Positions 53,401 through 62,249 of a stretch of DNA of 64,000 nt are shown one piece after another. The translations under genes were made by a program, and so were the position numbers. Source of the stretch: Rippkaea orientalis PCC 8801 (GTDB taxonomy: Bacteria; Cyanobacteriota; Cyanobacteriia; Cyanobacteriales; Microcystaceae); the NCBI RefSeq assembly GCF_000021805.1, contig NC_011726.1:4062097-4126096 (forward strand). The letters run 5' to 3'. Each line of letters starts with the position of its first letter. The first letter of the stretch is position 1. The notes beneath the pieces are model-generated. The model did not search any database. It saw only the letters and a list, made by a program, of their open reading frames with translations, and was not told the origin of the DNA.

Positions 53401-54483
53401 ATGGGAGAAAAAAAACGAATTGGGATTCTCACCAGTGGCGGTGATTGCGCGGGATTAAATGCCGTTATTAGAGCCGTTGTTCACCATGCGATGGGAACCT
53501 ACGGTTGGGAAGTGGTGGGTATTCGGGAAGCAACCCACGGGTTGATGACTCGTCCTCCCCAGGTGATGGAGTTTGAACTCGATAAACTGGACTCCTTGTT
53601 GTTAATGGGAGGAACTATCCTAGGAACCACTAATAAAGGCGATCCTTTTGCTTTTCCGATGGGAGATGGAACCCTACGCGATCGCTCTCAAGAAATTATC
53701 GACGGCTATCATAGTCTGGGGTTAGATGCGCTCATTGGTATTGGTGGGGATGGCAGTTTAGCCATTTTACGGCGTTTAGCTCAACAAGGGGGGATCAATC
53801 TCGTGGGGATTCCCAAAACGATTGATAATGATGTAGGAGCCACAGAAGTCTCCATTGGCTTTGATACGGCGACCAATATTGCGACAGAAGCCCTTGATCG
53901 TCTCCATTTTACCGCAGCCAGCCATAATCGGGTCATGATTTTGGAAGTCATGGGACGCGATGCTGGACATATCGCCTTAGCGGCGGGTATTGCGGGGGGA
54001 GCCGATATTATTTTAATTCCCGAAATTCCCTACCAAATGGAAAATGTTTGCCAGAAGATTCGCCAAAGACAGGAAATGGGCAAAAATTTCTGTTTAGTCA
54101 TGGTTTCCGAAGCTGTCCGCACAGAAGTCGGGGATCAACTAACGGAACTCAAAGCAGCCGGAGAAGATCGCCTAGGGGGAATTGGTAAGTATCTGGCCGA
54201 ACAAATTGCCCTCAAAACGGGTGCAGAAACCCGTGTAACGGTCTTGGGACACATTCAACGAGGGGGGATGCCTTCTCCTGTTGATCGTCTGTTAGGATCG
54301 GCATTTGGAGTCGCTGCGGTGGATTTAATTGCCCAAGGAAAATATGACCAGATGGTGGCTTGGCAAAACCGACAGATCGTCAGTGTTCCCATTGCTGAGG
54401 CCATTAATACCTATCGCAGTGTTGACCCTGAAGAAACTTTGGTTAAAACTGCCAGAGGATTAGGCATTTGTTTAGGAGATTAA
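53401..54483 (+). CDS. pfkA: 6-phosphofructokinase
   Basis: 360 residues; phosphorylates fructose 6-phosphate in glycolysis. GILTSGGDCAGLNA at the N-terminus, IGIGGDGSL (GGDG at residues ~115-118) and GIPKTIDNDVGATE with the catalytic Asp. The Gly in GGDG favours ATP over pyrophosphate, whereas the Lys of PKTIDND is the residue seen in PPi-type and in group III ATP-type enzymes; so phosphoryl donor is probably ATP but not certain. Convergent with prk. Confidence 0.95.
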   Translation: MGEKKRIGILTSGGDCAGLNAVIRAVVHHAMGTYGWEVVGIREATHGLMTRPPQVMEFELDKLDSLLLMGGTILGTTNKGDPFAFPMGDGTLRDRSQEIIDGYHSLGLDALIGIGGDGSLAILRRLAQQGGINLVGIPKTIDNDVGATEVSIGFDTATNIATEALDRLHFTAASHNRVMILEVMGRDAGHIALAAGIAGGADIILIPEIPYQMENVCQKIRQRQEMGKNFCLVMVSEAVRTEVGDQLTELKAAGEDRLGGIGKYLAEQIALKTGAETRVTVLGHIQRGGMPSPVDRLLGSAFGVAAVDLIAQGKYDQMVAWQNRQIVSVPIAEAINTYRSVDPEETLVKTARGLGICLGD

Positions 54484-54532
54484 CAAAGAATGCTACATAA
54501 TTGCTGTAGGGGTAGGTTTATCTAATTTTAAT

Positions 54533-54574
54533 AAAAATCCCCTGCTTAGCTAGGTTTCAACCACTAACAGGGGA
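54533..54574 (-). terminator. Probable intrinsic terminator of prk
   Basis: On the minus strand, about 30 bases after the prk stop: stem TCCCCTG ... CAGGGGA (54538-54574) followed by TTTTTATT. Also lies at the 3' end of convergent pfkA. Confidence 0.65.
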
Positions 54575-54603
54575 AAATGACGAGTTTAAAAAATTTTTTT
54601 TGC

Positions 54604-55602
54604 TTATGCAGGAACAGCGACTTTAGTGGTAGCTGTTATTTTTTCATAGGTTTCTCTCATTTTGAGACCGACTAAGACTTGGAAAAGTCCGGTTCCGTTA
54701 TTAGACCCTGGATAATCTTTGTGTTGTAGCAACAATTCGGTCATCTCACCATAATATTTGGTTCCAGTTTTGCTTAGATGACTTTCAATGTAAATCATCT
54801 CTTCGAGATTGTCGAATTGACCATCGACTTCTAATATAGAGACTTCATTGCCCATAAAGTTGTCGGGACCGTAGTACATTTTAATCCCCGGATAGGCGCA
54901 GGTTAGCTTCCGACCACAAGGCCGCCAATCAATGGTAGACCCTTCATCAAACAGATAGGCTGGTTCAAAGTAAGTGATTCCTTCTTTTTGAACTAAGCGT
55001 ACCCGTAAGAGCTTGCTTTGCTTATCGTCGACTAATTGGGTGGGTAAGACTTGAATGACAACATCAGCGTGTTGCTTTTGGGGTTCAATATAGGCTTGAA
55101 AATCAGGTTTTCTGGCGTTAATAGAGGCTAAAACGTCTTCGTAGGTGTGACCCCGTTCAGCCATATCCCGTTGGATTTTCCAGTTGATTTTAACTTCGTC
55201 GCTAATATCAAGGTAAACACTGAAATCGACTAAACTACGAACCCGTTCATCATAGAGAGGATGTAACCCTTCAATGACAATTACCTTATTCGGTTCAATT
55301 CGTTCGGGGGGATCAATCATCCCCGTTTCATGATTATAAATAGGTTTATCAATGGCTTGACCTGATTTGAGGGCTTTAACTTGCTCATACATTAGGTCAA
55401 AATTGTTGGCTTTGGGGTCTAAAGCCGTGACTCCAGCTTGTTTTCTCCCTTGGCGATCAAGACTATGGTAGTCATCTAAACAGATAACCGTCATAAATTC
55501 TTCGCCAAATAAATCAATTAAACGACGTAAAAAAGTTGATTTTCCGCAACCGGAATCTCCGGCTACCCCAATAAGAACCACGCGGTCTAGCTCAGTGGTC
55601 AT
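54604..55602 (-). CDS. prk: Phosphoribulokinase
   Basis: 332 residues; Calvin cycle enzyme making ribulose 1,5-bisphosphate. GVAGDSGCGKSTFLRRL is the P-loop with the first redox-regulated Cys; a second Cys in VICLDDYHSLDRQGRK completes the light-regulated pair, and VIEGLHPLYDERV is the conserved middle motif. I start at ATG 55602 with GAGG upstream; an ATG 21 bases further out is less likely. Cys pair near the C-terminus (CGRKLTC) is also present, as in CP12-controlled enzymes. Confidence 0.97.
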   Translation of the reverse strand: MTTELDRVVLIGVAGDSGCGKSTFLRRLIDLFGEEFMTVICLDDYHSLDRQGRKQAGVTALDPKANNFDLMYEQVKALKSGQAIDKPIYNHETGMIDPPERIEPNKVIVIEGLHPLYDERVRSLVDFSVYLDISDEVKINWKIQRDMAERGHTYEDVLASINARKPDFQAYIEPQKQHADVVIQVLPTQLVDDKQSKLLRVRLVQKEGITYFEPAYLFDEGSTIDWRPCGRKLTCAYPGIKMYYGPDNFMGNEVSILEVDGQFDNLEEMIYIESHLSKTGTKYYGEMTELLLQHKDYPGSNNGTGLFQVLVGLKMRETYEKITATTKVAVPA

Positions 55603-56029
55603 AGCTTCCCTCTTAAAATACAAAACTAAATTGTTAATCGGGTTTCCTTAAGTTAGATTCCCAGGTTGATCGGAATAATCCTAATCATATATCCTTGTAA
55701 CCCTGATTAATCAGGGCTTAGAGGCAACCTCCTGAGGATTCCTCAGTAGGTGTTGTTAGCACATCTAGAATCGTATCATAAGTTATGCCCTATATTTTGC
55801 CTAATTATATTTCAGTTTTGCCGATAGCTTGTTATCTAGGTCTTGTTGCCGACGACGGATCAAGATCGCTAAATTAGGGTCAAATTTTGGAAAAATAACA
55901 ATAAATAGGCCTCTGTCATAGGGTATAATAAAAGAAATTGATGGCTTAGCTGTGTGGGATTTTTAAGGACGTGGTGAGAATCTCCTCGTTAAAAATTGAT
56001 GTTTCTCCTGCCTCAATTCTTAGGTAATA
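55603..56029. promoter_or_regulatory. Divergent prk / kaiA control region with two perfect palindromes
   Basis: No gene. Two palindromes stand next to each other: CCCTGATTAATCAGGG (55701-55716) and CTGAGGATTCCTCAG (55732-55746). They lie about 100-145 bases upstream of the prk start and could be operators or leader hairpins. Nothing else recognised on the kai side except AT-rich sequence before 56030. Confidence 0.5.
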
Positions 56030-56926
56030 ATGGCTGATGATCTCTGTAGGATACTTTTGATCGAAGATCGGTTAGACAATGTTCAGTTGTTACAGAGATT
56101 GCTATCGGAGGCGCAATACTGTTCTTTGGCTCAGGGCTTGACTTTTCCGGTTACTTGTGCTAACAATTTAGCCCAAGGATTGGATATTTTGGCAGAAACA
56201 GCTTTTGATGTGATCTTGCTAGATTTGAGTTTACCCGATAGTCAGGGAGTCAATGCTTTGATTAAACTTCGGGAAAAATGGCCAAATATTCCGATTATTG
56301 TGGAAACCCATCAAGAAAATGAAACCTTGATTGTAGAATGTTTTCAGTTGGGGGCTGATGGCTATTTGCAACTGCAAACTCTCGATACGAATTTGTTAGT
56401 GTATGAAATTCGTTTAGGGATTGAACGGCAACAATATCGCACTAAATTAGCTCAACAACAACAACGACTCCAACAAGCTAAGGAATTTGCGGACTTAGAA
56501 TCTTTAGGGAATGTGAAAAATTCCCCCAGTATTACGGCAAGAATGTTTGGAGAAGATAGCTTAAGGGAGAGTTTGCCAGAGCTTTTTCAAGAATTTTGTA
56601 AAACCTATGGAGATTTGCTCGAACTTGCTTTAGAACAACGGGCGTTTAAAGTAGAGTATAATCTTTCGGAACAATTAAGGATGTTAGCTGATAAATTAGG
56701 GTTTGTGAAAGCGAGTCCGAGGGATGCCATTGAAATTCATACTAAAATTTTAAAAGAAAAAAATCAAGATGTTCCCCTAGCTAAAGCGCAGGCCTATATT
56801 TCTGAGGGACGGCTCATGATTTTAGAACTCATGGGATACTTAGCTTCCTTCTATCGGAAATACTACATCGGCTTAAGCAATATTCATTTATCGCCCCATC
56901 GAACACTACCTAAAGGTTATGAATAA
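56030..56926 (+). CDS. kaiA3: KaiA3-type clock protein: receiver domain + KaiA-like C-terminus
   Basis: 298 residues. Residues 1-140 form a response-regulator receiver (ILLIEDRLDNVQLL, phosphoacceptor Asp ~65 in DVILLDLSLPDSQG); the conserved Lys of active receivers appears replaced (GADGYLQLQ). Residues ~175-290 match the four-helix KaiA C-terminal domain (LPELFQEFCKTYGDLLELAL, EIHTKIL, RLMILELMGYLASFYRKYY) that stimulates KaiC autophosphorylation. Canonical KaiA has a pseudo-receiver without this Asp, so the chimeric KaiA3 type (as Sll0485 of Synechocystis) fits better. First gene of a kaiABC-like operon; overlaps kaiB by eight bases. Confidence 0.85.
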   Translation: MADDLCRILLIEDRLDNVQLLQRLLSEAQYCSLAQGLTFPVTCANNLAQGLDILAETAFDVILLDLSLPDSQGVNALIKLREKWPNIPIIVETHQENETLIVECFQLGADGYLQLQTLDTNLLVYEIRLGIERQQYRTKLAQQQQRLQQAKEFADLESLGNVKNSPSITARMFGEDSLRESLPELFQEFCKTYGDLLELALEQRAFKVEYNLSEQLRMLADKLGFVKASPRDAIEIHTKILKEKNQDVPLAKAQAYISEGRLMILELMGYLASFYRKYYIGLSNIHLSPHRTLPKGYE

Positions 56927-57197
56927 GTTTGTTCTAAAATTATATATTACAGGAAACACCATTAACTCTCAACGAGCGATCGCTAATCTTTTACGCATCT
57001 GTCAGGAGGAACTTGATGATCACTATACCGTAGAGATTATTGATGTCTTAGAACAACCGCAAAAAGCAGAAGTCGAAAAAATCTTAGTGACCCCTACATT
57101 AATTAAAGAATTACCTCCTCCTTTACAGCGTATCATCGGAGATATGTCTAATACCCAAAAAGTCTTACTAGGCCTCGATTTACTGCACCAAGACTAG
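56919..57197 (+). CDS. kaiB3: KaiB clock protein (KaiB3-type)
   Basis: 92 residues, shorter than the ~102-108 of classical KaiB because the acidic C-terminal tail is missing (ends LGLDLLHQD). VLKLYITGNTINSQRAI, EIIDVLEQPQKAEVEKILVTPTLIKELPPPLQRIIGDMS is the thioredoxin-like fold with the fold-switch region. Binds the CI ring of KaiC. The 3 subtype is assigned from neighbours and is less certain than the family. Confidence 0.88.
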   Translation: MNKFVLKLYITGNTINSQRAIANLLRICQEELDDHYTVEIIDVLEQPQKAEVEKILVTPTLIKELPPPLQRIIGDMSNTQKVLLGLDLLHQD

Positions 57198-57300
57198 GGG
57201 AGAGGTAGGAGAGAGTGGGAGAGGGGGAGAGTGGGAGAGGGGGGGAGTGGGGAAATATTAACTTCTGACTTTTGACTTCTGACTTCTGACTTCTGTCTGT
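57198..57300 (+). repeat. Purine-rich and ACTTCTG tandem repeats between kaiB and kaiC
   Basis: 57198-57256 is nearly all purine on this strand, with units like GAGTGGGAGAGGGG. 57266-57297 holds tandem heptamers (GACTTCTGACTTCTGACTTC). No gene. The G-run sequence could form G-quadruplex or triplex structures or slow transcription between kaiB and kaiC. Confidence 0.7.
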
Positions 57301-57393
57301 TCCCTGTTGCTTTTCTCAGGCATAATTCTCAGGCATAATAAAGACTGGGCAATTTTCCGTTAATCCATTCATATCCAACATTGACAATCATTG

Positions 57394-58917
57394 ATGATCC
57401 AAGAAAACGAACAAGACTATACTGAATCGATTGAAAAGTTAGAGACAGCTATTCCAGGGTTTGACTTTTTATCCGTTGGTGGACTACCCAAGGGAAGAGC
57501 AACCTTAGTCGCGGGAACGGCCGGAAGTTCCAAGACGGTTTTTGCTTGTCAGTTTCTCGCTGAAGGAATTAAACGCGGAGAAAATGGGGTCTTTGTGACC
57601 TTTGAGGAACCCCCAAAAGCCCTACGCAAGAACATGAGGGGGTTTGGTTGGAATATTGCCCAATGGGAAGCCGACCGCAAATGGGCGTTTGTGGATGCCT
57701 CTCCCCAACCAGGAGACAGTCCGATAGTCACAGGAGAATACGACTTAGGGGCGTTAATTGCTCGCATTGAGTTTGCTATCCGTAAATACAAGGCGCAACG
57801 GGTTTCTCTCGATTCTTTGGGGGCGATTTTTAGCCATTTAGCTGATAGTACCCAAGTTCGTAATGATTTGTTCCGACTGGCTTCAGCCTTACGAGAATTG
57901 GAAGTTACCGCTATTATGACGGCGGAACGGACGGAGGAATATGGGGAAATTAGTCGCTATGGGGTGGAGGAATTTGTTGCGGATAACGTGGTGATTTTGC
58001 GTAACGTCCTAGCTGATGAAAAGCGTCGTAGAACCATTGAAATTCTCAAATATCGCGGAACAGACCATCAAAAGGGCGAATATCCCTTTACGATTATTCC
58101 GAGGCGGGGAGTCGTTATTTTGCCACTTTCAGCCATTGAACTTGAACAAAAATCCTCGAATATTCGCATTACCTCCGGAAGTGACGAATTAGACCGAATG
58201 TGTGGCGGCGGTTTCTTCCGTGATTCAATTATTTTGGTTTCGGGGGCAACAGGAACGGGTAAAACCCTGATGGTGACAGAATTTATGGCCGGAGGAGTCC
58301 TTAATAATGAACGGTGTTTGGTCTTTGCTTTTGAAGAAAGTCGGGAACAATTGTTCCGAAATGCCACAGGTTGGGGAGTTGATTTCGAGAAGATGGAACT
58401 CGAAGGTAAGCTGAAGGTGGTCTGTCGTTATCCTGAAACGGCAGGGTTAGAAAATCACCTGATTATGATGAAGGAAATTATCGAAGAGTTTAAACCTAAT
58501 CGTGTGGCTGTTGATAGTCTTTCGGCTTTAGAAAGGGTTTCAAGTTTGAAAGGATTTCGAGAATTTATTATTGGTTTAACGTCCTTTATTAAACAACAGG
58601 AAATCGGGGGACTATTTACGTCTACAACGCCGACTTTATTAGGCGGTTCTTCCATTACGGAAGCTCATATTTCTACCATTACAGATTCGATTATTTTACT
58701 ACGGTATGTGGAAATGTATGGGGAAATGCGACGAGGTATTACGGTGTTAAAAATGCGGGGTTCTATGCACGATAAAGATATTCGGGAATTTTCTATTGAT
58801 CATAAGGGAATGCACATTGGTAAACCTTTCCGTAATGTAACAGGAATTTTGGCTGGAACTCCAGTTTATACGGCACAAAGTGAGGTTGACCGTTTAAGTA
58901 GTATGTTTGAAGAATAA
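57394..58917 (+). CDS. kaiC3: KaiC clock protein (KaiC3-type)
   Basis: 507 residues, two RecA-like halves. CI P-loop GTAGSSKT (residues 41-48; Ser in place of the usual Gly before Lys), CII P-loop GATGTGKT (284-291). The phosphorylation site region reads GGSSITEAHISTITD: Ser427 and Thr428 correspond to S431/T432 of Synechococcus KaiC and Thr422 to T426, but D427 and S428 are Glu and Ala and the preceding loop is two residues shorter. These differences fit the KaiC3 group. ATG 57394 follows a TTG. Last gene of the kai operon. Confidence 0.87.
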   Translation: MIQENEQDYTESIEKLETAIPGFDFLSVGGLPKGRATLVAGTAGSSKTVFACQFLAEGIKRGENGVFVTFEEPPKALRKNMRGFGWNIAQWEADRKWAFVDASPQPGDSPIVTGEYDLGALIARIEFAIRKYKAQRVSLDSLGAIFSHLADSTQVRNDLFRLASALRELEVTAIMTAERTEEYGEISRYGVEEFVADNVVILRNVLADEKRRRTIEILKYRGTDHQKGEYPFTIIPRRGVVILPLSAIELEQKSSNIRITSGSDELDRMCGGGFFRDSIILVSGATGTGKTLMVTEFMAGGVLNNERCLVFAFEESREQLFRNATGWGVDFEKMELEGKLKVVCRYPETAGLENHLIMMKEIIEEFKPNRVAVDSLSALERVSSLKGFREFIIGLTSFIKQQEIGGLFTSTTPTLLGGSSITEAHISTITDSIILLRYVEMYGEMRRGITVLKMRGSMHDKDIREFSIDHKGMHIGKPFRNVTGILAGTPVYTAQSEVDRLSSMFEE

Positions 58918-59248
58918 CAGATTAAGCTGTCACGCTGTTAAATGGTTAGTTGAGAACAGGCAGGACTATAGAACTGTCTCTATTGTACTTCTTGCTTAGA
59001 GTTTTTACTTGTACAAGCATTTCTGTACAAAATCTCCTAACCTTAGTTTTCAAGGTGCATTGCCTACTACTTGGTTTTCGCTTTTCGGCTTTTCAGCACA
59101 TCAAGTATATCATACAAAATATCAAGCCGTCTTATAAGGACGGGGTTTCTACCCAAATTTTCGATGAGTACCCGAACCCCTAAAAAAAGCGGTCACTACC
59201 TTGGCGAATCATTATCGGATGAATTAAACCTTAAATTTTAGGTTAATT
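58918..59248. other. Intergenic region, possible IS200/IS605 end remnant
   Basis: No supported gene. A hairpin CCGTC-TTATAAG-GACGG at 59127-59143 resembles the end hairpins of IS200/IS605-type elements, and 59030-59090 has the look of decayed element sequence, but no transposase frame remains. Confidence 0.35.
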
Positions 59249-61279
59249 ATGCAAAATTTTGGCGAGAAAGTCAGCTTTATTTGGTCGGTAGCGGATTTAA
59301 TTCGTGATAGTTTTAAGCGAGGGAAGTATCAGGATGTAATTTTGCCGTTTACGGTGTTACGTCGGTTAGATTGCGTGTTAGAACCGACAAAGGAGCAGGT
59401 TTTAGAGGCTTATCATAAATATCATGGTAAATTAGAGAATCTTGACCCGATTTTGTGTAAACAGTCAGGATTTGCTTTTTATAATGCGTCTAACTATGAT
59501 TTTGGTAAGTTAATTGATGACCCGAAGGATTTGGGAGCAAATTTAAAGAAATATATTAACAGTTTTAGTTCTAATATGCGGGAAGTTTTAGAAAAGTTTG
59601 ACTTTCCCAATACCATTGATAAGTTAGAGGAAGCGGATTTATTATTTCAAGTGATGGAGAAGTTTAAGACAATTGATCTTCATCCTGATAAGGTTTCTAA
59701 TTTGGAGATGGGGTATATTTTTGAGGAGTTAATTCGTAAGTTTAATGAAGCATTAGACGAAAATCCAGGGGAACACTTTACTCCTAGAGAAGTAATCAGA
59801 TTAATGGTGAGTTTATTATTATCTCAGGATAAGGATTCTCTTAAACAAGCGCATATTACTCGAACCATTTATGACCCTTGTTGTGGTAGCGGTGGGATGT
59901 TAACCATAGCTAAAGAAAGAATTTTAGAGTTAAATCCCAATGCGACGGTATTTTTATTTGGACAAGAGGTCAACCCTGAAACCTTTGCTATTTGTAAGTC
60001 AGATTTATACATGAAAAGTGAGGACGGAAAGGACGCTGATAATATTAAGTTTGGGAGTACGTTATCCAATGACCAACATAGTGATAAAAGCTTTGATTAT
60101 TTATTAGCTAATCCTCCCTATGGTAAGGACTGGAAACGGGATAAGGATGCGGTAGAAACGGAAGCACAAAAAACAGGAAGTCGCTTTAGTGCAGGAACTC
60201 CGAGAATTAGTGATGGACAGTTATTATTTTTACAGCAAATGTTAGCACGGATGAAGTCTCCTGAGAATGGAGGAAGTCGGGTAGCTATTGTTATGAATGG
60301 TTCACCTTTGTTTACGGGAGATGCAGGAAGCGGAGAGAGTGAGATTAGAAGATGGATATTAGAAAATGATTGGTTAGAAGCGATTATCGCTTTACCTGAA
60401 CAGTTATTTTATAATACGGGAATTTCTACCTATATTTGGATATTAAGCAATAAGAAATTACTGCAAAAAAAGGAGAAAGTTCAGTTAATTAATGGGTCTG
60501 ATTTTTGGGTAGCGATGCGAAAAAGTTTAGGGGATAAGCGTCGGGAAATTAGCACAGAACATATTGAGAAAATAACCGCTATCTTTCAAGACTTTGAAGT
60601 ATCAGAGGTAAGTAAGACTTTTAATAGTACAGATTTTGGGTATCGTAAAATCACGATTGAACGTCCTTTGCGCTTGAATTTTCAAGTCATACCCGAAAGA
60701 ATTGAACGGGTAAAGGAACAAACGGCGTTTATTAATTTAGCAGTGAGTAAGAAGAAAAACCCAGAAATGAGAAAGATAGAAGAAGACGCAGGAAGAGAAC
60801 AACAAAAGTTAATTTTAGGGGTTTTAAATGGTTTATCAGATGAGTTATACAAAGACCGTAAACCGCTTGAATTGTTATTAAAAAAGGCGTTTAAAGTAGA
60901 GAATGTGGCGGTTAAAGGGGCATTATTTAAGGCGATATTAACGGGGTTATCAGAGAAAGATGAAACCGCAGAAATTTGTCGAGATAAAGACGGAAATCCT
61001 GAACCCGATACGGAGTTAAGAGACACAGAAAATGTGCCGTTAGATGAGGATATTTATGATTATTTTGAACGGGAAGTTAAACCCCATGTTTCTGATGCGT
61101 GGATTAATGAAACAGTGAGGGATAGTAAGGATAGTGGGGTAGGGAAAGTGGGTTATGAGATTAATTTTAATCGTTATTTTTATCAGTATCAACCCCCAAG
61201 AGAGTTATCAGAAATAGAAAAGGATATTCAGCAAGTAGAGGGAGAAATTTTAGCGATGCTGAAGGAGATGAGAGAGTGA
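59249..61279 (+). CDS. hsdM: Type I restriction-modification system, DNA methyltransferase subunit
   Basis: 676 residues. HsdM N-terminal helical domain (VSFIWSVADLIRDSFKRGKYQDVILPFTVLRRLDCVLEP), FTPREVIRLMV (~177), SAM-binding YDPCCGSGGML (~208) and catalytic LANPPYGKDW (~288) of an adenine N6 methylase. An extended Lys/Glu-rich C-terminus of about 200 residues is also present. The specificity gene hsdS begins 1.8 kb downstream; hsdR is not in the window. Small toxin-antitoxin genes lie between. Confidence 0.93.
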   Translation: MQNFGEKVSFIWSVADLIRDSFKRGKYQDVILPFTVLRRLDCVLEPTKEQVLEAYHKYHGKLENLDPILCKQSGFAFYNASNYDFGKLIDDPKDLGANLKKYINSFSSNMREVLEKFDFPNTIDKLEEADLLFQVMEKFKTIDLHPDKVSNLEMGYIFEELIRKFNEALDENPGEHFTPREVIRLMVSLLLSQDKDSLKQAHITRTIYDPCCGSGGMLTIAKERILELNPNATVFLFGQEVNPETFAICKSDLYMKSEDGKDADNIKFGSTLSNDQHSDKSFDYLLANPPYGKDWKRDKDAVETEAQKTGSRFSAGTPRISDGQLLFLQQMLARMKSPENGGSRVAIVMNGSPLFTGDAGSGESEIRRWILENDWLEAIIALPEQLFYNTGISTYIWILSNKKLLQKKEKVQLINGSDFWVAMRKSLGDKRREISTEHIEKITAIFQDFEVSEVSKTFNSTDFGYRKITIERPLRLNFQVIPERIERVKEQTAFINLAVSKKKNPEMRKIEEDAGREQQKLILGVLNGLSDELYKDRKPLELLLKKAFKVENVAVKGALFKAILTGLSEKDETAEICRDKDGNPEPDTELRDTENVPLDEDIYDYFEREVKPHVSDAWINETVRDSKDSGVGKVGYEINFNRYFYQYQPPRELSEIEKDIQQVEGEILAMLKEMRE

Positions 61280-61282
61280 GGA

Positions 61283-61372
61283 TGTGAGGAGAATTTGTTA
61301 TCATTAATTACATTATTTTGCGAGGTAGCATTATGACTATTATTCTTGATAATCTTGAATCTAACTCTTAGA
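61283..61372 (+). repeat. Partial copy of the vapB-like gene start
   Basis: Upstream sequence and first ~11 codons (ATGACTATTATTCTTGATAA...) match the vapB region at 61938-62030 nearly exactly, then the frame stops at TAG (61371 area). It is a 5' fragment of an antitoxin gene left by duplication. Confidence 0.8.
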
Positions 61373-61390
61373 AACGATTCAATTAAAATT

Positions 61391-61678
61391 ATGCACATTA
61401 TCACTCGGAAAAAGTTAAATGAGTTTGCTGATAAATATCCTGATACGAAAACGGCTTTAGCCAAGTGGTATCAAGAGATAAAAAAAGGGGAATTTTCGTC
61501 AATTGCTCAGTTGCGTCAGGTGTTTCCAACTGCGGACAAGGTGGGTAAGTTAACGGTGTTTAATATTGGAGGAAATAAGGTTAGGTTAATTGCGGCAATT
61601 CATTATAATCGAAAAAAAGTTTATATTCGGGCTGTGTTAACCCATCAGGAGTATAATTTAGGAAAATGGCAGGAGTAA
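61391..61678 (+). CDS. higB: HigB-type toxin
   Basis: 95 residues from ATG 61391. HIITRKKLNEFADKYPDTKTALAKWYQEI and VGKLTVFNIGGNKVRLIAAIHYNRKKVYIRAVLTHQEYN match the HigB/RelE-superfamily mRNA interferase group. Ends two bases before the antitoxin start. Not preceded by its own strong site; lies within the hsdM-hsdS interval. Confidence 0.88.
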   Translation: MHIITRKKLNEFADKYPDTKTALAKWYQEIKKGEFSSIAQLRQVFPTADKVGKLTVFNIGGNKVRLIAAIHYNRKKVYIRAVLTHQEYNLGKWQE

Positions 61679-61680
61679 CT

Positions 61681-61908
61681 ATGCAAACCATTGATATTCA
61701 TCACACTCAACAAGCTTGGTTAGGTTTAACGGATACTTTATTTGTTCCCCATACGGAAGCAGAGTATCAGCAATTGGTGAAGTTTCTTGATAGTTTAATT
61801 GATGAAGTAGGAGAGGATGAAAGTCATCCGTTAGCGTCTTTAATGGAAGTGGTTGGGGTATTAATTGAACAATATGAAATGGATAATGTTGCTGAATTGG
61901 AAGGGTGA
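61681..61908 (+). CDS. higA: HigA-type antitoxin (short form)
   Basis: 75 residues from ATG 61681. EAEYQQLVKFLDSLIDEVGEDESHPLASLMEVVGVLIEQYE is the N-terminal toxin-binding part of such antitoxins; no helix-turn-helix follows, so it either belongs to the HTH-less type or is truncated. Partner of the preceding higB. Confidence 0.78.
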   Translation: MQTIDIHHTQQAWLGLTDTLFVPHTEAEYQQLVKFLDSLIDEVGEDESHPLASLMEVVGVLIEQYEMDNVAELEG

Positions 61909-61985
61909 AGAAATGAGGGGGTGAGGATGTGAGGGGGTGAGAAGAATTTGTTATCATTAATTACATTATTTTGTGAGGTGACATT

Positions 61986-62249
61986 ATGACTATTATTCTT
62001 GATAATCTTGAACCTGAAATCTTAGAAAAGTTACAAACTCAAGCGATTTCTCATGGTCGTAGTTTGACTGAGGAAATTAAGGTTATTTTAACGAAGGAAT
62101 TAGTTAAGGAAAATCAGGACAATTTAGAGGAAGATATGAGTCAGTTAGAATGGCATGAGTTTATTGAGAAGACTTATGGCTGTTTAGCAGATGATCCGAT
62201 TGAAAGATATCCTCAAGGGGAATATCCTATTAGAGAGGAATTAGAATGA
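61986..62249 (+). CDS. vapB: FitA/VapB-type ribbon-helix-helix antitoxin
   Basis: 87 residues. Starts TIILDNLEPEILEKLQTQAISHGRSLTEEIKVIL, a ribbon-helix-helix DNA-binding fold, followed by an acidic toxin-binding tail. The stop overlaps the vapC start (ATGA). Its first codons and leader are duplicated at 61283-61372. Confidence 0.9.
   Translation: MTIILDNLEPEILEKLQTQAISHGRSLTEEIKVILTKELVKENQDNLEEDMSQLEWHEFIEKTYGCLADDPIERYPQGEYPIREELE

Noticed and set aside
57198-57300. CRISPR array
   Set aside because: The repeats are simple tandem units without spacers; no CRISPR array is seen anywhere in the window.
61346-61390. Upstream start for HigB-like toxin
   Set aside because: Those codons lie in the duplicated vapB fragment; the ATG at 61391 gives the family N-terminus.
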